From: Oligoflexus sp.
GTDB taxonomy: Bacteria; Bdellovibrionota_B; Oligoflexia; Oligoflexales; Oligoflexaceae
Assembly (NCBI GenBank): GCA_014378195.1
Contig: JACMOC010000035.1
Coordinates: 1 to 64,000, forward strand
Length of the DNA stretch: 64,000 nt
Direction: 5' to 3'
Shown here: in pieces, positions 55,506 through 63,856 of the stretch
Position numbering within the stretch: position 1 is the stretch's first letter
How the letters are laid out: each line of letters begins with the position of its first letter
Made by a program: the position numbers and the translations under genes
The notes under the pieces: generated by a model
Told to the model about the DNA's origin: nothing
Seen by the model: the letters and a program-made list of their open reading frames with translations, nothing else
Databases searched by the model: none

Positions 55506-55534
55506 TTGACAGCTCCTATCTGGCAGGCATTAAG
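55506..55534 (+). promoter_or_regulatory. Possible promoter of yebC
   Basis: TTGACA (55506-55511), a 17-base spacer, then ATTAAG (55529-55534). The -10 is weak. A TTG sometimes taken as the yebC start (55555) lies only 20 bases downstream. Confidence 0.4.
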
Positions 55535-55620
55535 GCGCAAGAAGCCCAAAACGATTGACTTCTTCTCCCATATTCTTAATTTCTAGAGATCAAAAATGGC
55601 TCTCAACAAGGAGGCTCGAT

Positions 55621-56346
55621 ATCGGCGCTCAGTGGAAACACTCTTTTAAACAAGAGGCAGCAGCCAAAAGAGGGCTGGCTTTCGGCAAACTCTCCAAAGA
55701 AATCACCGTGGCGGCGAAATCCGGCGATCCTTCTCCCGAAAATAACGCAAGACTCCGGGCCGCGATTGAAGCCGCGCGTAAATCGTCGGTGCCCCGGGAG
55801 ACGATCGAGCGAGCCATTAAAAAAGGCGCGGGTCTCACGGACGACTCGGTTAATTATGAAACCATTGTTTACGAGGGATTTGCGCCGCATAAGGTTCCGG
55901 TTATAGTGGAATGCCTGACGGAAAATAAAAATAGAACGGCCTCGGAGATGCGCGTGTTTTTCCGCAAGGGTCAACTGGGTTCAATCGGATCGGTTGCGTG
56001 GATGTTCGAGCGGGTCGGCGTTATCGAAGCGATGCATCCCAAGGGCGATGTCGATCGCGAAGTCGCCGCAATTGAAGCCGGGGCCCAGGATGTCGAGGCA
56101 CTCGAAGCCGCAGAGGTAAGCGAGGGCCAAACCGGCGGACGATTCTATACAGAACCTACCGATCTTGATGCTGTCAACAAAGCACTTGCCGACGCTGGCT
56201 GGATTATGAGTAAGTCAGAGCTCGCATACCGCTCAAAGACGGACGTCGAGCTTACAAGCGAGCAGTACAAAGACGTTGCGGATTTCCTTGGGGCGATTGA
56301 TGATTTTGACGACGTGCACCGTGTCTATGCCGGTCTAAACGGCTAG
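55621..56346 (+). CDS. YebC/PmpR family regulator, apparent AUC start
   Basis: A TACO1/YebC family protein; members act as DNA-binding regulators or help ribosomes translate proline stretches. Family blocks: AKRGLAFGKLSKEITVAAKSG, NARLRAAIEAARKSSVPRETIERAIKKGAG, YEGFAPHKVPVIVECLTENKNRTASEMRVFFRKGQLGS and the closing DDFDDVHRVYAGL. Homologues begin MGAQWK; here the frame reads I-GAQWK, with ATC at 55621 placed six bases after AAGGAGG (55608-55614). No ATG, GTG or TTG lies at this spot. The next upstream start is TTG at 55555, which has no ribosome binding site and adds 22 atypical residues. 241 residues from the ATC. Confidence 0.85.
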   Translation: MGAQWKHSFKQEAAAKRGLAFGKLSKEITVAAKSGDPSPENNARLRAAIEAARKSSVPRETIERAIKKGAGLTDDSVNYETIVYEGFAPHKVPVIVECLTENKNRTASEMRVFFRKGQLGSIGSVAWMFERVGVIEAMHPKGDVDREVAAIEAGAQDVEALEAAEVSEGQTGGRFYTEPTDLDAVNKALADAGWIMSKSELAYRSKTDVELTSEQYKDVADFLGAIDDFDDVHRVYAGLNG

Positions 56347-56882
56347 GACTGGGCAGAAACGGATCGATCGAGGCGTTTGTGCATCTCCTCGGTCAGCACT
56401 TCTATGCGGAGGCTGAGCTCGTGAGTCGTCCGCGTGAGTTCCGTATTAAGCTTCAGGAGTTCCAAAAGCTGTTGGGTGTGCTCATTGCCCAGCCGCTGCC
56501 TATCTTCGCTGGCAAGGGCCAAGGCCTCCCTATGCTGTGCATCAGCCTCCGAAAGAGCTTTGTCTCGATCCGCCTGTCTGGTCTGCGCAAGGAGTATCAA
56601 GGGAGCCGCATACGCTGATTGCAAACTAAAGGCCAGGTTGAGCAGGATAAAAGGATAAACGTCAAACTTAAACACCCCTGTGGCGTTCAGAATAATCCAA
56701 AACGCAACGATGACAGTCTGAATAGCGAGAAAGATCGGCGTTCCAAAAAAGCGCGCAAAAGCCTCTGCCTTTAAGGCAAACCAGTCGTTTCCAAAAACTG
56801 ATATGAGACTCGAATGGGGCAAACGAAAACGAAGCGAGCCGGCTTTTTTTGCCGCTTCGATGATTTTGAATTCTCCCGGCAC
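56343..56882 (-). CDS. DUF1003 membrane protein
   Basis: 179 residues from GTG at 56882, which has GGGAG five bases upstream; the frame runs further up but into the DedA gene. Two membrane helices with family blocks FFGTPIFLAIQTVIVAFWIILN and FDVYPFILLNLAFSLQSAYAAPLILLAQTRQADRD, then a coiled coil of about 60 residues with Glu/Leu/Arg heptads. Function unknown; some relatives are called cyclic nucleotide-linked. Overlaps yebC end to end by four bases. Confidence 0.82.
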   Translation of the reverse strand: MPGEFKIIEAAKKAGSLRFRLPHSSLISVFGNDWFALKAEAFARFFGTPIFLAIQTVIVAFWIILNATGVFKFDVYPFILLNLAFSLQSAYAAPLILLAQTRQADRDKALSEADAQHREALALASEDRQRLGNEHTQQLLELLKLNTELTRTTHELSLRIEVLTEEMHKRLDRSVSAQS

Positions 56883-56920
56883 CTTAACTCCCTGGTTCAG
56901 TTTAAAAAAATGTGTCTTGA

Positions 56921-57529
56921 TTATTTCTCGATCGTTGCGACTTTGTCGAGTTCGGGTGCGGTACCAAGTAAGCTTTTGCTGCGAAAGTGCGAGTACACTT
57001 TTTCCAGCAACCAGAGGATGATGGTGACCACGACAGCTAAAATAAGCACTTCTTCGATATGCGGGTGACGGCTCAGCATCTCTTTGAAGCCAAGGCCTAA
57101 GCCCCACCCGATGTAAGCGAAGCTAATCCCCCAGACTATTGCACCTACGGCGTTAAGCATAAGATATTTGCGTATAGGATACCGTGCCACACCCAGAAAA
57201 ACAGGAGCAACGGTGCGAATACCGTAAATGAAGCGAAACGAGAATACAAACAAAACGCCGTATTTATCGAGCAGCTTCTGAATGACCGCGACGCGTTTGA
57301 GGAGTTTGGGGCGCTTCTCAATAAAAGGATTCCCATATTTTCGGCCAACCAGATACCAGATGAGATCGCCTGAAAATCCGCCTATAGTTGCAACTATGAT
57401 GACGATGGGCAAAGACAAAAGGCCTCTGTGGGCCATAGCGCCCGCAGCGATCAAGATCGTTTCACCCTCAAGAAGAGTTCCTATGCCGAGGGCTACGTAA
57501 CCCCATTGTAAAATCAAACTCTCAAACAT
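56921..57529 (-). CDS. DedA family membrane protein
   Basis: 202 residues from ATG at 57529. Four to five helices with the DedA pattern: [103 protein letters not shown]. The FxxRF...G.R and Glu of LEGE are conserved. DedA proteins flip or recycle lipid carriers such as undecaprenyl phosphate and help keep membrane potential. The DUF1003 gene follows after 38 bases, probably in the same mRNA. Confidence 0.88.
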   Translation of the reverse strand: MFESLILQWGYVALGIGTLLEGETILIAAGAMAHRGLLSLPIVIIVATIGGFSGDLIWYLVGRKYGNPFIEKRPKLLKRVAVIQKLLDKYGVLFVFSFRFIYGIRTVAPVFLGVARYPIRKYLMLNAVGAIVWGISFAYIGWGLGLGFKEMLSRHPHIEEVLILAVVVTIILWLLEKVYSHFRSKSLLGTAPELDKVATIEK

Positions 57530-57746
57530 CGATATCGTCCTTGCGTGCCTGGCAGAAAACCTCATCCTCACGACTGACATATCAGAAAGTGAATCTTCAA
57601 AACAGAAGATATTCTCAGGCCCTGGGGCAAAATCAACAGATCAAAAGGCAATTATAGGGCGGGAGCGAATTTTTTCAAAAAGTAGCCTAGTCTATTCGCC
57701 ATCCCCATGCTTTAGTGATTCTCCGTTCTCCCAATCGAGGTCGTTT

Positions 57747-58721
57747 ATGAGAAATAATGCAACTGACCAGCTCCATACGAGCGATGACATCATCACCGTA
57801 AAGAGCTTAAGTAAAGTTTATGACTCGAGTTTCAAGGCACTCCAGGGTATCGATCTGACTATCAAGCGCGGCGAAATCTTTGCATTGCTCGGTCCGAATG
57901 GAGCCGGGAAAACAACGCTGATCAATATCATATGCGGCATCGTCAATCCTACTTCTGGCACGATCACCGCCGGCGGCCATGATGTAATTCGTGACTATCG
58001 TGCGGCGCGCTCGGCCATTGGACTCGTCCCGCAGGAGCTGACCAGCGATGCCTTCGAGAAGGTGCTCGACACCGTAAAATTCAGTCGAGGCCTCTTTGGC
58101 AAATCTCCCAATCCCGCTCATCTGGAAAAGGTGCTGAAAGACCTTTCTCTCTGGTCCAAACGCGATAGCAAAATCTTCGCTCTCTCCGGCGGCATGAAGA
58201 GACGCGTGATGATAGCGAAGGCTTTGTCCCACGAGCCCACCATCCTTTTCCTCGATGAGCCGACAGCAGGGGTCGATGTGGAGTTGAGGCGGGACATGTG
58301 GAATATGGTGAGGGAACTACGCGATAGCGGAGTGACGATCATCCTGACAACCCACTATATCGAGGAAGCGGAGGAGATGGCCGACCGCATCGGCGTGATT
58401 AATAAGGGCCAGATCATACTGGTTGAGGAAAAAGCTGCGCTGATGAAAAAGCTCGGTAAAAAACAGCTGATACTGACTCTGAAAACACCTATGAAAAGTG
58501 TACCGATCGAACTCACAGGTCATGATCTCGCTCTTGAGCACGAAGGCGCGGAACTGGTTTATACGTTTGACGCCAAGGCCGATCAAAGCGGTATTGCCGG
58601 TCTTCTTAAGCAATTGAGCGAACTGCATATTGAGTTCAAGGATCTTCAGACCAAACAGAGTTCGCTCGAAGATATCTTCGTCGGCCTTGTGGACGAAAAT
58701 TCTCGCGGAAAGGCAGAATAA
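57747..58721 (+). CDS. ABC-2 type exporter ATP-binding protein (YadG-like)
   Basis: 324 residues. Walker [11 protein letters not shown]-loop [13 protein letters not shown], signature [13 protein letters not shown], Walker [19 protein letters not shown]-loop [14 protein letters not shown]. The C-terminal ~85 residues ([13 protein letters not shown] onward, ending EDIFVGLV) is the extension of the drug/polysaccharide ABC-2 exporters. Stop and next start are adjacent (TAA then ATG), so the permease gene is cotranslated. YadG/YadH of E. coli have the same order. Confidence 0.9.
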   Translation: MRNNATDQLHTSDDIITVKSLSKVYDSSFKALQGIDLTIKRGEIFALLGPNGAGKTTLINIICGIVNPTSGTITAGGHDVIRDYRAARSAIGLVPQELTSDAFEKVLDTVKFSRGLFGKSPNPAHLEKVLKDLSLWSKRDSKIFALSGGMKRRVMIAKALSHEPTILFLDEPTAGVDVELRRDMWNMVRELRDSGVTIILTTHYIEEAEEMADRIGVINKGQIILVEEKAALMKKLGKKQLILTLKTPMKSVPIELTGHDLALEHEGAELVYTFDAKADQSGIAGLLKQLSELHIEFKDLQTKQSSLEDIFVGLVDENSRGKAE

Positions 58722-59483
58722 ATGAACGTATACGCAGTGAAGGCCATCTATTTTTTTGAGATGACACGTTTTTTACGAACGATCTTTCAAAGCATTGCTG
58801 CACCGGTGATCGCAACATCGCTTTATTTTATAGTGTTCGGGTCTGCAATCGGTTCTCGCATGGCATCGATCGATGGCGTGAGTTATGCGGCTTTTATCGT
58901 GCCTGGACTTGTCATGCTGTCGATACTCACCGAAAGCATTTCCAATGCGTCCTTCGGGATTTACATGCCGAAATATTCGGGAACGATTTATGAGGTGTTT
59001 TCAGCGCCTATCTCGGTCTTGGAAATTGTCTTGGGGTATGTAGGGGCAGCAGCTTCCAAGTCCATACTTCTCGGTCTCATCATACTAGGGACAGCAAGAC
59101 TTTTTGTCGATTACACGATTCTCCATCCGCTCTGGATGCTAACCTTCCTCGTCCTGACTTCGGTCGCGTTTAGTTTGTTTGGATTTATTATCGGGATCTG
59201 GGCGGATGGGTTTGAAAAGCTCCAGATCGTGCCGACCATGGTGGTCACGCCCTTAACATTTCTCGGAGGAAGTTTTTATTCGATCAGTATGCTGCCACCC
59301 GTGTGGCAAAAAATAACTTTGTTCAATCCCGTCGTTTATCTCGTCAGCGGCTTCCGCTGGAGCTTTTTCGGAGTATCTGACGTTGGCGTCGGCCTAAGCC
59401 TCGCAATGACTCTCAGTTTTATGGTCGTGTGTTTTGTGATCATCGGTGTGATTTTTAAAACGGGTTATCGTATTAAAAGCTAA
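58722..59483 (+). CDS. ABC-2 type exporter permease (YadH-like)
   Basis: 253 residues, six hydrophobic segments. Family blocks: [45 protein letters not shown], then [41 protein letters not shown]. Pairs with the ATPase just upstream to form a small exporter with unknown cargo. The start codon directly abuts the ATPase stop. Confidence 0.9.
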   Translation: MNVYAVKAIYFFEMTRFLRTIFQSIAAPVIATSLYFIVFGSAIGSRMASIDGVSYAAFIVPGLVMLSILTESISNASFGIYMPKYSGTIYEVFSAPISVLEIVLGYVGAAASKSILLGLIILGTARLFVDYTILHPLWMLTFLVLTSVAFSLFGFIIGIWADGFEKLQIVPTMVVTPLTFLGGSFYSISMLPPVWQKITLFNPVVYLVSGFRWSFFGVSDVGVGLSLAMTLSFMVVCFVIIGVIFKTGYRIKS

Positions 59484-59499
59484 GCGTGGTGGAAATAGC

Positions 59500-59515
59500 G
59501 GGGGCTTAGGCCCCC
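59500..59515. terminator. GC-rich hairpin between convergent genes
   Basis: GGGGGC and GCCCCC flank TTAG, 17 bases past the permease stop and 18 before the end of the next minus-strand gene. No T-run follows, so it may be a stabilising 3' hairpin or Rho-assisted terminator for both. Confidence 0.5.
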
Positions 59516-59532
59516 TACGATTGAAATCAAAC

Positions 59533-60132
59533 CTATGACGCAACGCAGTAGATGCCGGCCGTCAGCTCCTCCGCTTTTGGTACAATCAAAGCCATCCCGC
59601 CCTTTGAGACGCCTACAACTGCTTTGTAACTTCGGGTCCAGGCTTTATCAAAGGCGACGCCACCGCGCGACTTGAGGCCTTCAAAAAGACCGTTGTGTGA
59701 GGCTTCAAGCAGTTCCTCAGGCGTGGGGAGCTTCCATCCAGCGTTGCAGGAGAATTTTGAGACTTCTTCGAAACCGACTTCGGTATGTTTAGGCAGCGCC
59801 CAGCGCAGGTGGGTGGCTTGATCGGTCCATTCATGGAATCGTATGGCCTCACGGGTCACGTAATTCGCACTCGTGTCGCCCGGTTTGACATTGCGCCAGG
59901 CGAGGTCCCGGCATTGGACGTACACATCGTTAGAACTGATATACGCGTTCATGTGTTCACTATCAACGGTGCAGCGTGGGAGCTCGGCAATCGTGATGGC
60001 TGTTGCCGTCATCGTGATTTGGGGTGCTTTGACCATTGATCCAGGGTCCGTGTCACGCGCCTTCATGTTTTTGGTGCATGCGAAAGGAGTAATCATCACA
60101 ACAAAGAGCGGAACGATAGGAGCGAAATTCAT
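59533..60132 (-). CDS. Lipoprotein with a DUF1566-like domain
   Basis: 199 residues from ATG at 60132 (AGAGG six bases upstream); the frame is open earlier but those starts would bury the signal. Lipobox PFAC (Cys19). The mature domain holds RWALPKHTEVGFEEVSKFSCNAGWKLPTPEELLEAS and AWTRSYKAVVGVSKGGMALIV, a pattern like DUF1566 (W-x-L-P-T..EL, then a W-T-S block). Such domains occur in adhesin-like secreted proteins. Confidence 0.7.
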   Translation of the reverse strand: MNFAPIVPLFVVMITPFACTKNMKARDTDPGSMVKAPQITMTATAITIAELPRCTVDSEHMNAYISSNDVYVQCRDLAWRNVKPGDTSANYVTREAIRFHEWTDQATHLRWALPKHTEVGFEEVSKFSCNAGWKLPTPEELLEASHNGLFEGLKSRGGVAFDKAWTRSYKAVVGVSKGGMALIVPKAEELTAGIYCVAS

Positions 60133-60535
60133 GGCCAACCTCTGAGACATGTGATTGCGCGCTTCTGTTCTGCGCACATCGTAAGGACAACAAAGGAGTT
60201 CGGCCAAAACAAGGAAGACTGAAGAGGAAATTTTCTCAAGGTTTTGCGATCGTTTAGGCAATTCATTGTCTGTTAAATATCAAGGAGTTATAGCGATGAT
60301 AAACAAGGCATTTCGTGAGGTATTTTTTAAGCGTTAAGGATCTAATTATGTAAATTTGGCTGTATGAATAAGGAATCAGAAGTCATACTGAGGTGTAAGA
60401 GATGCAGTCTGTATGAAAAAACATTCAGGTGATTAAAGGATATAAATGAACGAAATTGGGCCTGAGTTCCGTGGCATGGAACTTGTATATCGCTAGCTTG
60501 CGTCAGGTGCAGTCATTTATTCTTAGGAACGAACC
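60133..60535. other. Long leader before the bacterioferritin-like gene with two mini-frames
   Basis: 403 bases without a standard gene. Two mini-frames have good ribosome binding sites: 13 codons at 60296-60337 (MINKAFREVFFKR, AAGGAG upstream) and 16 codons at 60446-60496 (MNEIGPEFRGMELVYR, AAAGGA upstream). They might be leader peptides or chance. AT-rich, so promoters are likely. Confidence 0.35.
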
Positions 60536-61084
60536 ATGAGCGATTTCATATTAGATATTAAACAAATCCGCAACAACGCACGTGAGCACATCAAAGACGG
60601 TGCTGTTACACATGACTATCGTGCGAATAAAGAAGCAATTATCAAAATTCTCGATAGTTCTCTTGCCACAGAATGGTTGTGTGTCTTGCGTTATACGCAG
60701 CACGCCAAAGCGGCTGAAGGTATTCACGCGGAACCGGTTGCAGCACATTTTGCTGAGCACGCGACTCAGGAGCAGGGTCACGCAGATGCCTTGGCAACAC
60801 GCATCAAACAACTCGGCGGCACACCGAACCTCAATCCGTCGACACTCGCTCAGCGTGGCCACACCGACTACAAAGAATGCGATACGCTCGTTGATATGAT
60901 CAAGGAAAACCTCGTCGCTGAACGCATTGCTATCGATGTATACTCGGCAGCGATCCGTTATATCGGTGAAAGCGATCCTACGACGCGCCGTATACTCGAA
61001 AGAATTCTGGAGGTTGAAGAAGAGCATGCCGATGATATGGCTGATCTTCTAAAAGCTTACGATGCTCGCGATAAAATCCATTAA
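60536..61084 (+). CDS. Bacterioferritin-like di-iron protein
   Basis: 182 residues forming a ferritin-like four-helix bundle. Iron ligands fit the E...ExxH...E...ExxH pattern: Glu in ATEWLCVLRYTQHA, EQGH, Glu in NLVAERIAIDVY and EEEH. The extended N- and C-terminal helices suit bacterioferritin or the related ferritin-like domain proteins; no heme-ligand Met is obvious. A role in iron storage or oxidative defence is likely. It is preceded by a long leader and followed by a terminator. Confidence 0.85.
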   Translation: MSDFILDIKQIRNNAREHIKDGAVTHDYRANKEAIIKILDSSLATEWLCVLRYTQHAKAAEGIHAEPVAAHFAEHATQEQGHADALATRIKQLGGTPNLNPSTLAQRGHTDYKECDTLVDMIKENLVAERIAIDVYSAAIRYIGESDPTTRRILERILEVEEEHADDMADLLKAYDARDKIH

Positions 61085-61086
61085 GC

Positions 61087-61110
61087 TTTAAAACTGGTTG
61101 CGGCGACTCT
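61087..61110 (+). repeat. Direct repeat copy A, flanking the PIG-L locus
   Basis: TTTAAAACTGGTTG (61087-61100) then a GGC-GACTCT block. An equal 14-base match recurs at 62206-62219, on the far side of the PIG-L locus. Confidence 0.55.
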
Positions 61111-61112
61111 TC

Positions 61113-61139
61113 GGTTCCGACTCAGTCGGGACCTCTTTT
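61113..61139 (+). terminator. Terminator of the bacterioferritin-like gene
   Basis: GGT/ACC and CCGAC/GTCGG (61113-61133) form a two-part stem with a TCA loop and one mismatch, followed by TCTTTTC. Confidence 0.6.
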
Positions 61140-61163
61140 CTTCCAAAAGATTTGAGGACCAAT

Positions 61164-61496
61164 CGTGATCGATCCAGCAGTCCATACCAACGATAAACCG
61201 ATCGCTCCTCATCTTGGAGAGAGCGTGCCGAGACTGCTGAGGGCTTCTCAGAAACCTATCAGTAAGTCCGAAGTCTCACTCCTTGTGCGTTCCGGCACCT
61301 GGTCGACAAGGCGAGTACAGAACTCCTGACGAATTCTCTACGCGTTTTAGGGCAGGATCTTATGATCAACGACCCCGAATATTCTAAACGTTTTTTGGAT
61401 CTTCAAATCTTTCTCCGGCAATGTCACGCTGATAAGGATCTCGTCAATCTCAGTATGGATTTCGATCGTACTGAATTTCAAGGAGAGTGGTTTTGA
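61164..61496 (+). pseudogene. Frameshifted acyl-CoA dehydrogenase C-terminal remnant
   Basis: A GTG at 61164 (GAGGA upstream) opens a frame that stops at 61328, while the +1 shifted frame is open from 61266 to 61496. The second frame reads LVDKASTELLTNSLRVLG, then INDPEYSKRFLDLQIFLRQ and CHADKDLVNL. This resembles the C-terminal end of the acyl-CoA dehydrogenases found beside PIG-L deacetylases (E.ACTE...RxxGRALG, ..RR.ADL..FLRQSHAERDL). The upstream ~300 residues of such an enzyme are absent. The end overlaps the PIG-L start (TTGA), as in an intact operon. The shift lies at about 61266-61328. Confidence 0.5.
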
Positions 61497-62170
61497 ATAC
61501 GGAAGAATTCACCCACAATAAAGATCTTTGGTTCATGGCGAATGAAGACTGGCCGTTGTTGCCGTACCCTATTCGCAAAAGAAAGCTTGTCCTGCTTGTG
61601 CCAAATCCTCATCACGAGCTGTTGGATTGTGCTGGCCTGCTCCAGCAATGGGCGCCTCTGGCCTCCGAAACTCTCATTATTTATGTAACGGCCGGCGCAG
61701 CGGCGCGAGGCTTTCAAGATGCCGATCAAAAAGCGCGTTGGGCCCGCCTTAGGCGCCAGGAATCAGTTCGCGCTATCAAGGCTCTCGAACTCGATGCTGA
61801 CATTCAGATTTGTGAACTCGATATTCCTGACTCAAATATAAAAACATTTGAAAAGCATCTTGAAGAACGCCTTCGTCTTGAGCTTGACCCTTCTTGTGTT
61901 GTAGTTGCCCCCTATTACAAAGATGGGCGCGCGGATCATGATGCCATTGGTGATTGTGCCAAACGTTTAGCGGCCTCAATTGGTTTTGAAATCTATTTCT
62001 TTCCTATTTTGCTCTGGCCTTGTGCCAGGCCTTCAAGCGACAAACAAGGCCCAGGTTATTTTGCTAGACCCGCGCTTGATGATTGCCAGTTGAATCCCAC
62101 ATCGAGCGCCACGGGATATTTTGAAAACCAAATCATCGCCGCTCAAAACTCAACCGTCCTGGTGCATTAA
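61493..62170 (+). CDS. PIG-L/LmbE deacetylase family protein with altered metal motif
   Basis: 225 residues from TTG at 61493 (AAGGAG seven bases upstream). Zinc-dependent N-acetyl-sugar deacetylases of this family have a PHPDDE motif near the start and a DGHPDH motif later. Here these read PNPHHELLDCAG and DGRADHDAIG. His and two Asp of the first motif are replaced, including the usual catalytic base, while the later His is kept. The rest of the fold is clear (LIIYVTAGAAARG, CVVVAPYYKDGR). It may be inactive or changed in function. It sits between two copies of a short direct repeat. Confidence 0.7.
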   Translation: MNTEEFTHNKDLWFMANEDWPLLPYPIRKRKLVLLVPNPHHELLDCAGLLQQWAPLASETLIIYVTAGAAARGFQDADQKARWARLRRQESVRAIKALELDADIQICELDIPDSNIKTFEKHLEERLRLELDPSCVVVAPYYKDGRADHDAIGDCAKRLAASIGFEIYFFPILLWPCARPSSDKQGPGYFARPALDDCQLNPTSSATGYFENQIIAAQNSTVLVH

Positions 62171-62205
62171 CACGGGCACGTTGCGAAGTATTTAAAAGAG
62201 CTTCT

Positions 62206-62231
62206 TTTAAAACTGGTTGATGGCTGACTCT
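62206..62231 (+). repeat. Direct repeat copy B, flanking the PIG-L locus
   Basis: TTTAAAACTGGTTG (62206-62219) followed by GGCTGACTCT, matching copy A at 61087 in sequence and orientation. Confidence 0.55.
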
Positions 62232-62254
62232 CTTGCCGAGTCGGCCTTTTTTTT
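62222..62254 (+). terminator. Terminator of the PIG-L gene
   Basis: GGCTGACTC (62222-62230) pairs with GAGTCGGCC (62238-62246) with one wobble, then T8. It is partly shared with repeat copy B. Confidence 0.85.
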
Positions 62255-62304
62255 GTGAGCCATTTGATATATAGGTCAGTGAAGGGAATATCTGGGAGGA
62301 ACGC

Positions 62305-63330
62305 ATGATGGAATATCGTAAATTTGCTGGCACAGGGTTTAAGGTCGCTGCATTGAGCTTCGGCACAGCGACATTTGGCGGCGGTAGTGATTTTTTTAGA
62401 GCCTGGGGCTCAAGCGATGTGAAAGAGGCAAAACGGCTCGTCGACATCTGCATGGATCACGGGGTTAATTTTTTTGATACCGCAAACACCTATTCATCGG
62501 GCATGTCTGAAGAAATACTTGGAGCAGCGATTCGAGGTAAACGCGACCAGATGGTTGTGGCTACTAAAGCAACGTTTACTATCGGTGAGGGTATCAATAA
62601 CTCAGGTTCGTCCCGCTATTCCCTGATCAAGGAATGTGAAGCTAGCCTTAAACGTTTAGGAACGGATGTTATAGATATCTATTACATGCATGGATTTGAT
62701 GCCACCACTCCGGTCGAGGAGACTCTCAAAGCTCTCGACCATCTTGTGGCAGCCGGGAAGATCCGTTACATCGGTTGTTCCAATTTCTCAGGTTGGCACC
62801 TGATGAAGGCCCTCTCCGTATCGGAACGTTATGGATGGTCGAAGTATATCGCTCATCAGGTCTATTATTCTCTTGTCGGTCGCGATTATGAGTGGGAACT
62901 GATGCCGCTCGCTGTTGATCAAAAGGTATCAGCCGTAGTCTGGAGCCCTCTCGCCGGCGGCGCGCTTTCGGGCAAAGTCACACGCAAAAAACCAGCACCG
63001 GAAGGGTCTCGTTCAGCACAGATGGATTTTGTCGTCTCATCGAAATCAGAGCACCTCCACACGATCGTAGATGAGATTGAGGTCATCGCCAAGGAAGTGA
63101 ATAAATCGGTGGCGCAGGTCGCTCTCAACTGGGTGCTTTATAGACCAACCGTGACCTCAGTCATCGTGGGGGCTCGCACCGAAGAGCAGCTGATCCAAAA
63201 CTTTGGTGCGCTCGGTTGGAAACTCAGTGCCGATCAAGTCGCGCGGCTTGATAAAGTAAGTGCACAGAAGCCGGCTTACCCCTACTGGCATCAAAGGCAA
63301 TCGCCCAATCTCATGCCGCCGCTTGTTTAG
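62305..63330 (+). CDS. Aldo/keto reductase
   Basis: 341 residues, NADPH-dependent TIM-barrel oxidoreductase. Catalytic tetrad: Asp and Tyr in NFFDTANTYSSG, Lys in MVVATKATF, His in YYMHGFD. Also IRYIGCSNFSGWHL, WSPLAGGALSGK and the C-terminal cofactor loop TSVIVGARTEEQL are typical of the YhdN/GSP69-like subgroup. GGAGG precedes two tandem ATG codons; the first is given. The substrate is unknown. Confidence 0.92.
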   Translation: MMEYRKFAGTGFKVAALSFGTATFGGGSDFFRAWGSSDVKEAKRLVDICMDHGVNFFDTANTYSSGMSEEILGAAIRGKRDQMVVATKATFTIGEGINNSGSSRYSLIKECEASLKRLGTDVIDIYYMHGFDATTPVEETLKALDHLVAAGKIRYIGCSNFSGWHLMKALSVSERYGWSKYIAHQVYYSLVGRDYEWELMPLAVDQKVSAVVWSPLAGGALSGKVTRKKPAPEGSRSAQMDFVVSSKSEHLHTIVDEIEVIAKEVNKSVAQVALNWVLYRPTVTSVIVGARTEEQLIQNFGALGWKLSADQVARLDKVSAQKPAYPYWHQRQSPNLMPPLV

Positions 63331-63353
63331 CGAAAACGGATGTGGCTAATTAT

Positions 63354-63385
63354 TTGACAGAAAATATAGAGTCACAAAATATTAA
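63354..63385 (+). promoter_or_regulatory. Possible promoter upstream of the metzincin remnant
   Basis: TTGACA (63354-63359) followed by AT-rich sequence with candidate -10 elements AATATT (63378-63383, 18-base spacer) or TATTAA (63380-63385). Confidence 0.35.
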
Positions 63386-63438
63386 GTATAAATAATTGCA
63401 ATGCCTTATGGATAAATCGTGGCATAGAGACGGGTGGC

Positions 63439-63711
63439 ATGGATCTCGCTTATAATGCCTTGTTGCCTGTTGACTCCCCATTGTCCGGAGTATTGCTCAG
63501 TATGAAGATTCGTCGACTCATTCTCGTTGTTTCGCTTGGAATGACACTTAATACGGTCATGACGCACGAGCTTGGGCATTTTATTGGTCTCGGTCATGAA
63601 TTCACGACGGCTACTAAAAAGGCTCTGGGTTCGATCATGGGTTATGCGGATATTAACGTTATCACTGATGCCGATAAGGCAACGCTGAAAAATCTTTACC
63701 CTCCTCAATAG
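63439..63711 (+). pseudogene. Metzincin metalloprotease remnant
   Basis: A 90-residue frame containing MTHELGHFIGLGHEF, a perfect HExxHxxGxxH zinc site, followed by the Met-turn SIMGY and a short tail DADKATLKNLYPP typical of matrixin-like proteases. The N-terminal half of the catalytic domain (about 100 residues) and any signal peptide are missing, and no start has a good ribosome binding site. It could be a deletion remnant. A short peptide from ATG 63502 would begin with a signal-like stretch, but it could not fold as a protease. Confidence 0.6.
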
Positions 63712-63738
63712 GCTCTTTCGAAATGGTCACCGGACAGA

Positions 63739-63771
63739 CGCTTAATAGTCAAATACTATTAAGCGTTTACT
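63739..63771 (+). terminator. Strong terminator after the metzincin remnant
   Basis: CGCTTAATAGT (63739-63749) and ACTATTAAGCG (63755-63765) form an 11-bp perfect stem, followed by TTTAC and T5. Confidence 0.85.
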
Positions 63772-63856
63772 TTTTGTGCCTAACGCTTTTAAATTGCATG
63801 CAACAGCTTTGGGTAGGGGGAGCCTTGGATGCGGAGTTGGGAAGATAAAAAAAACG

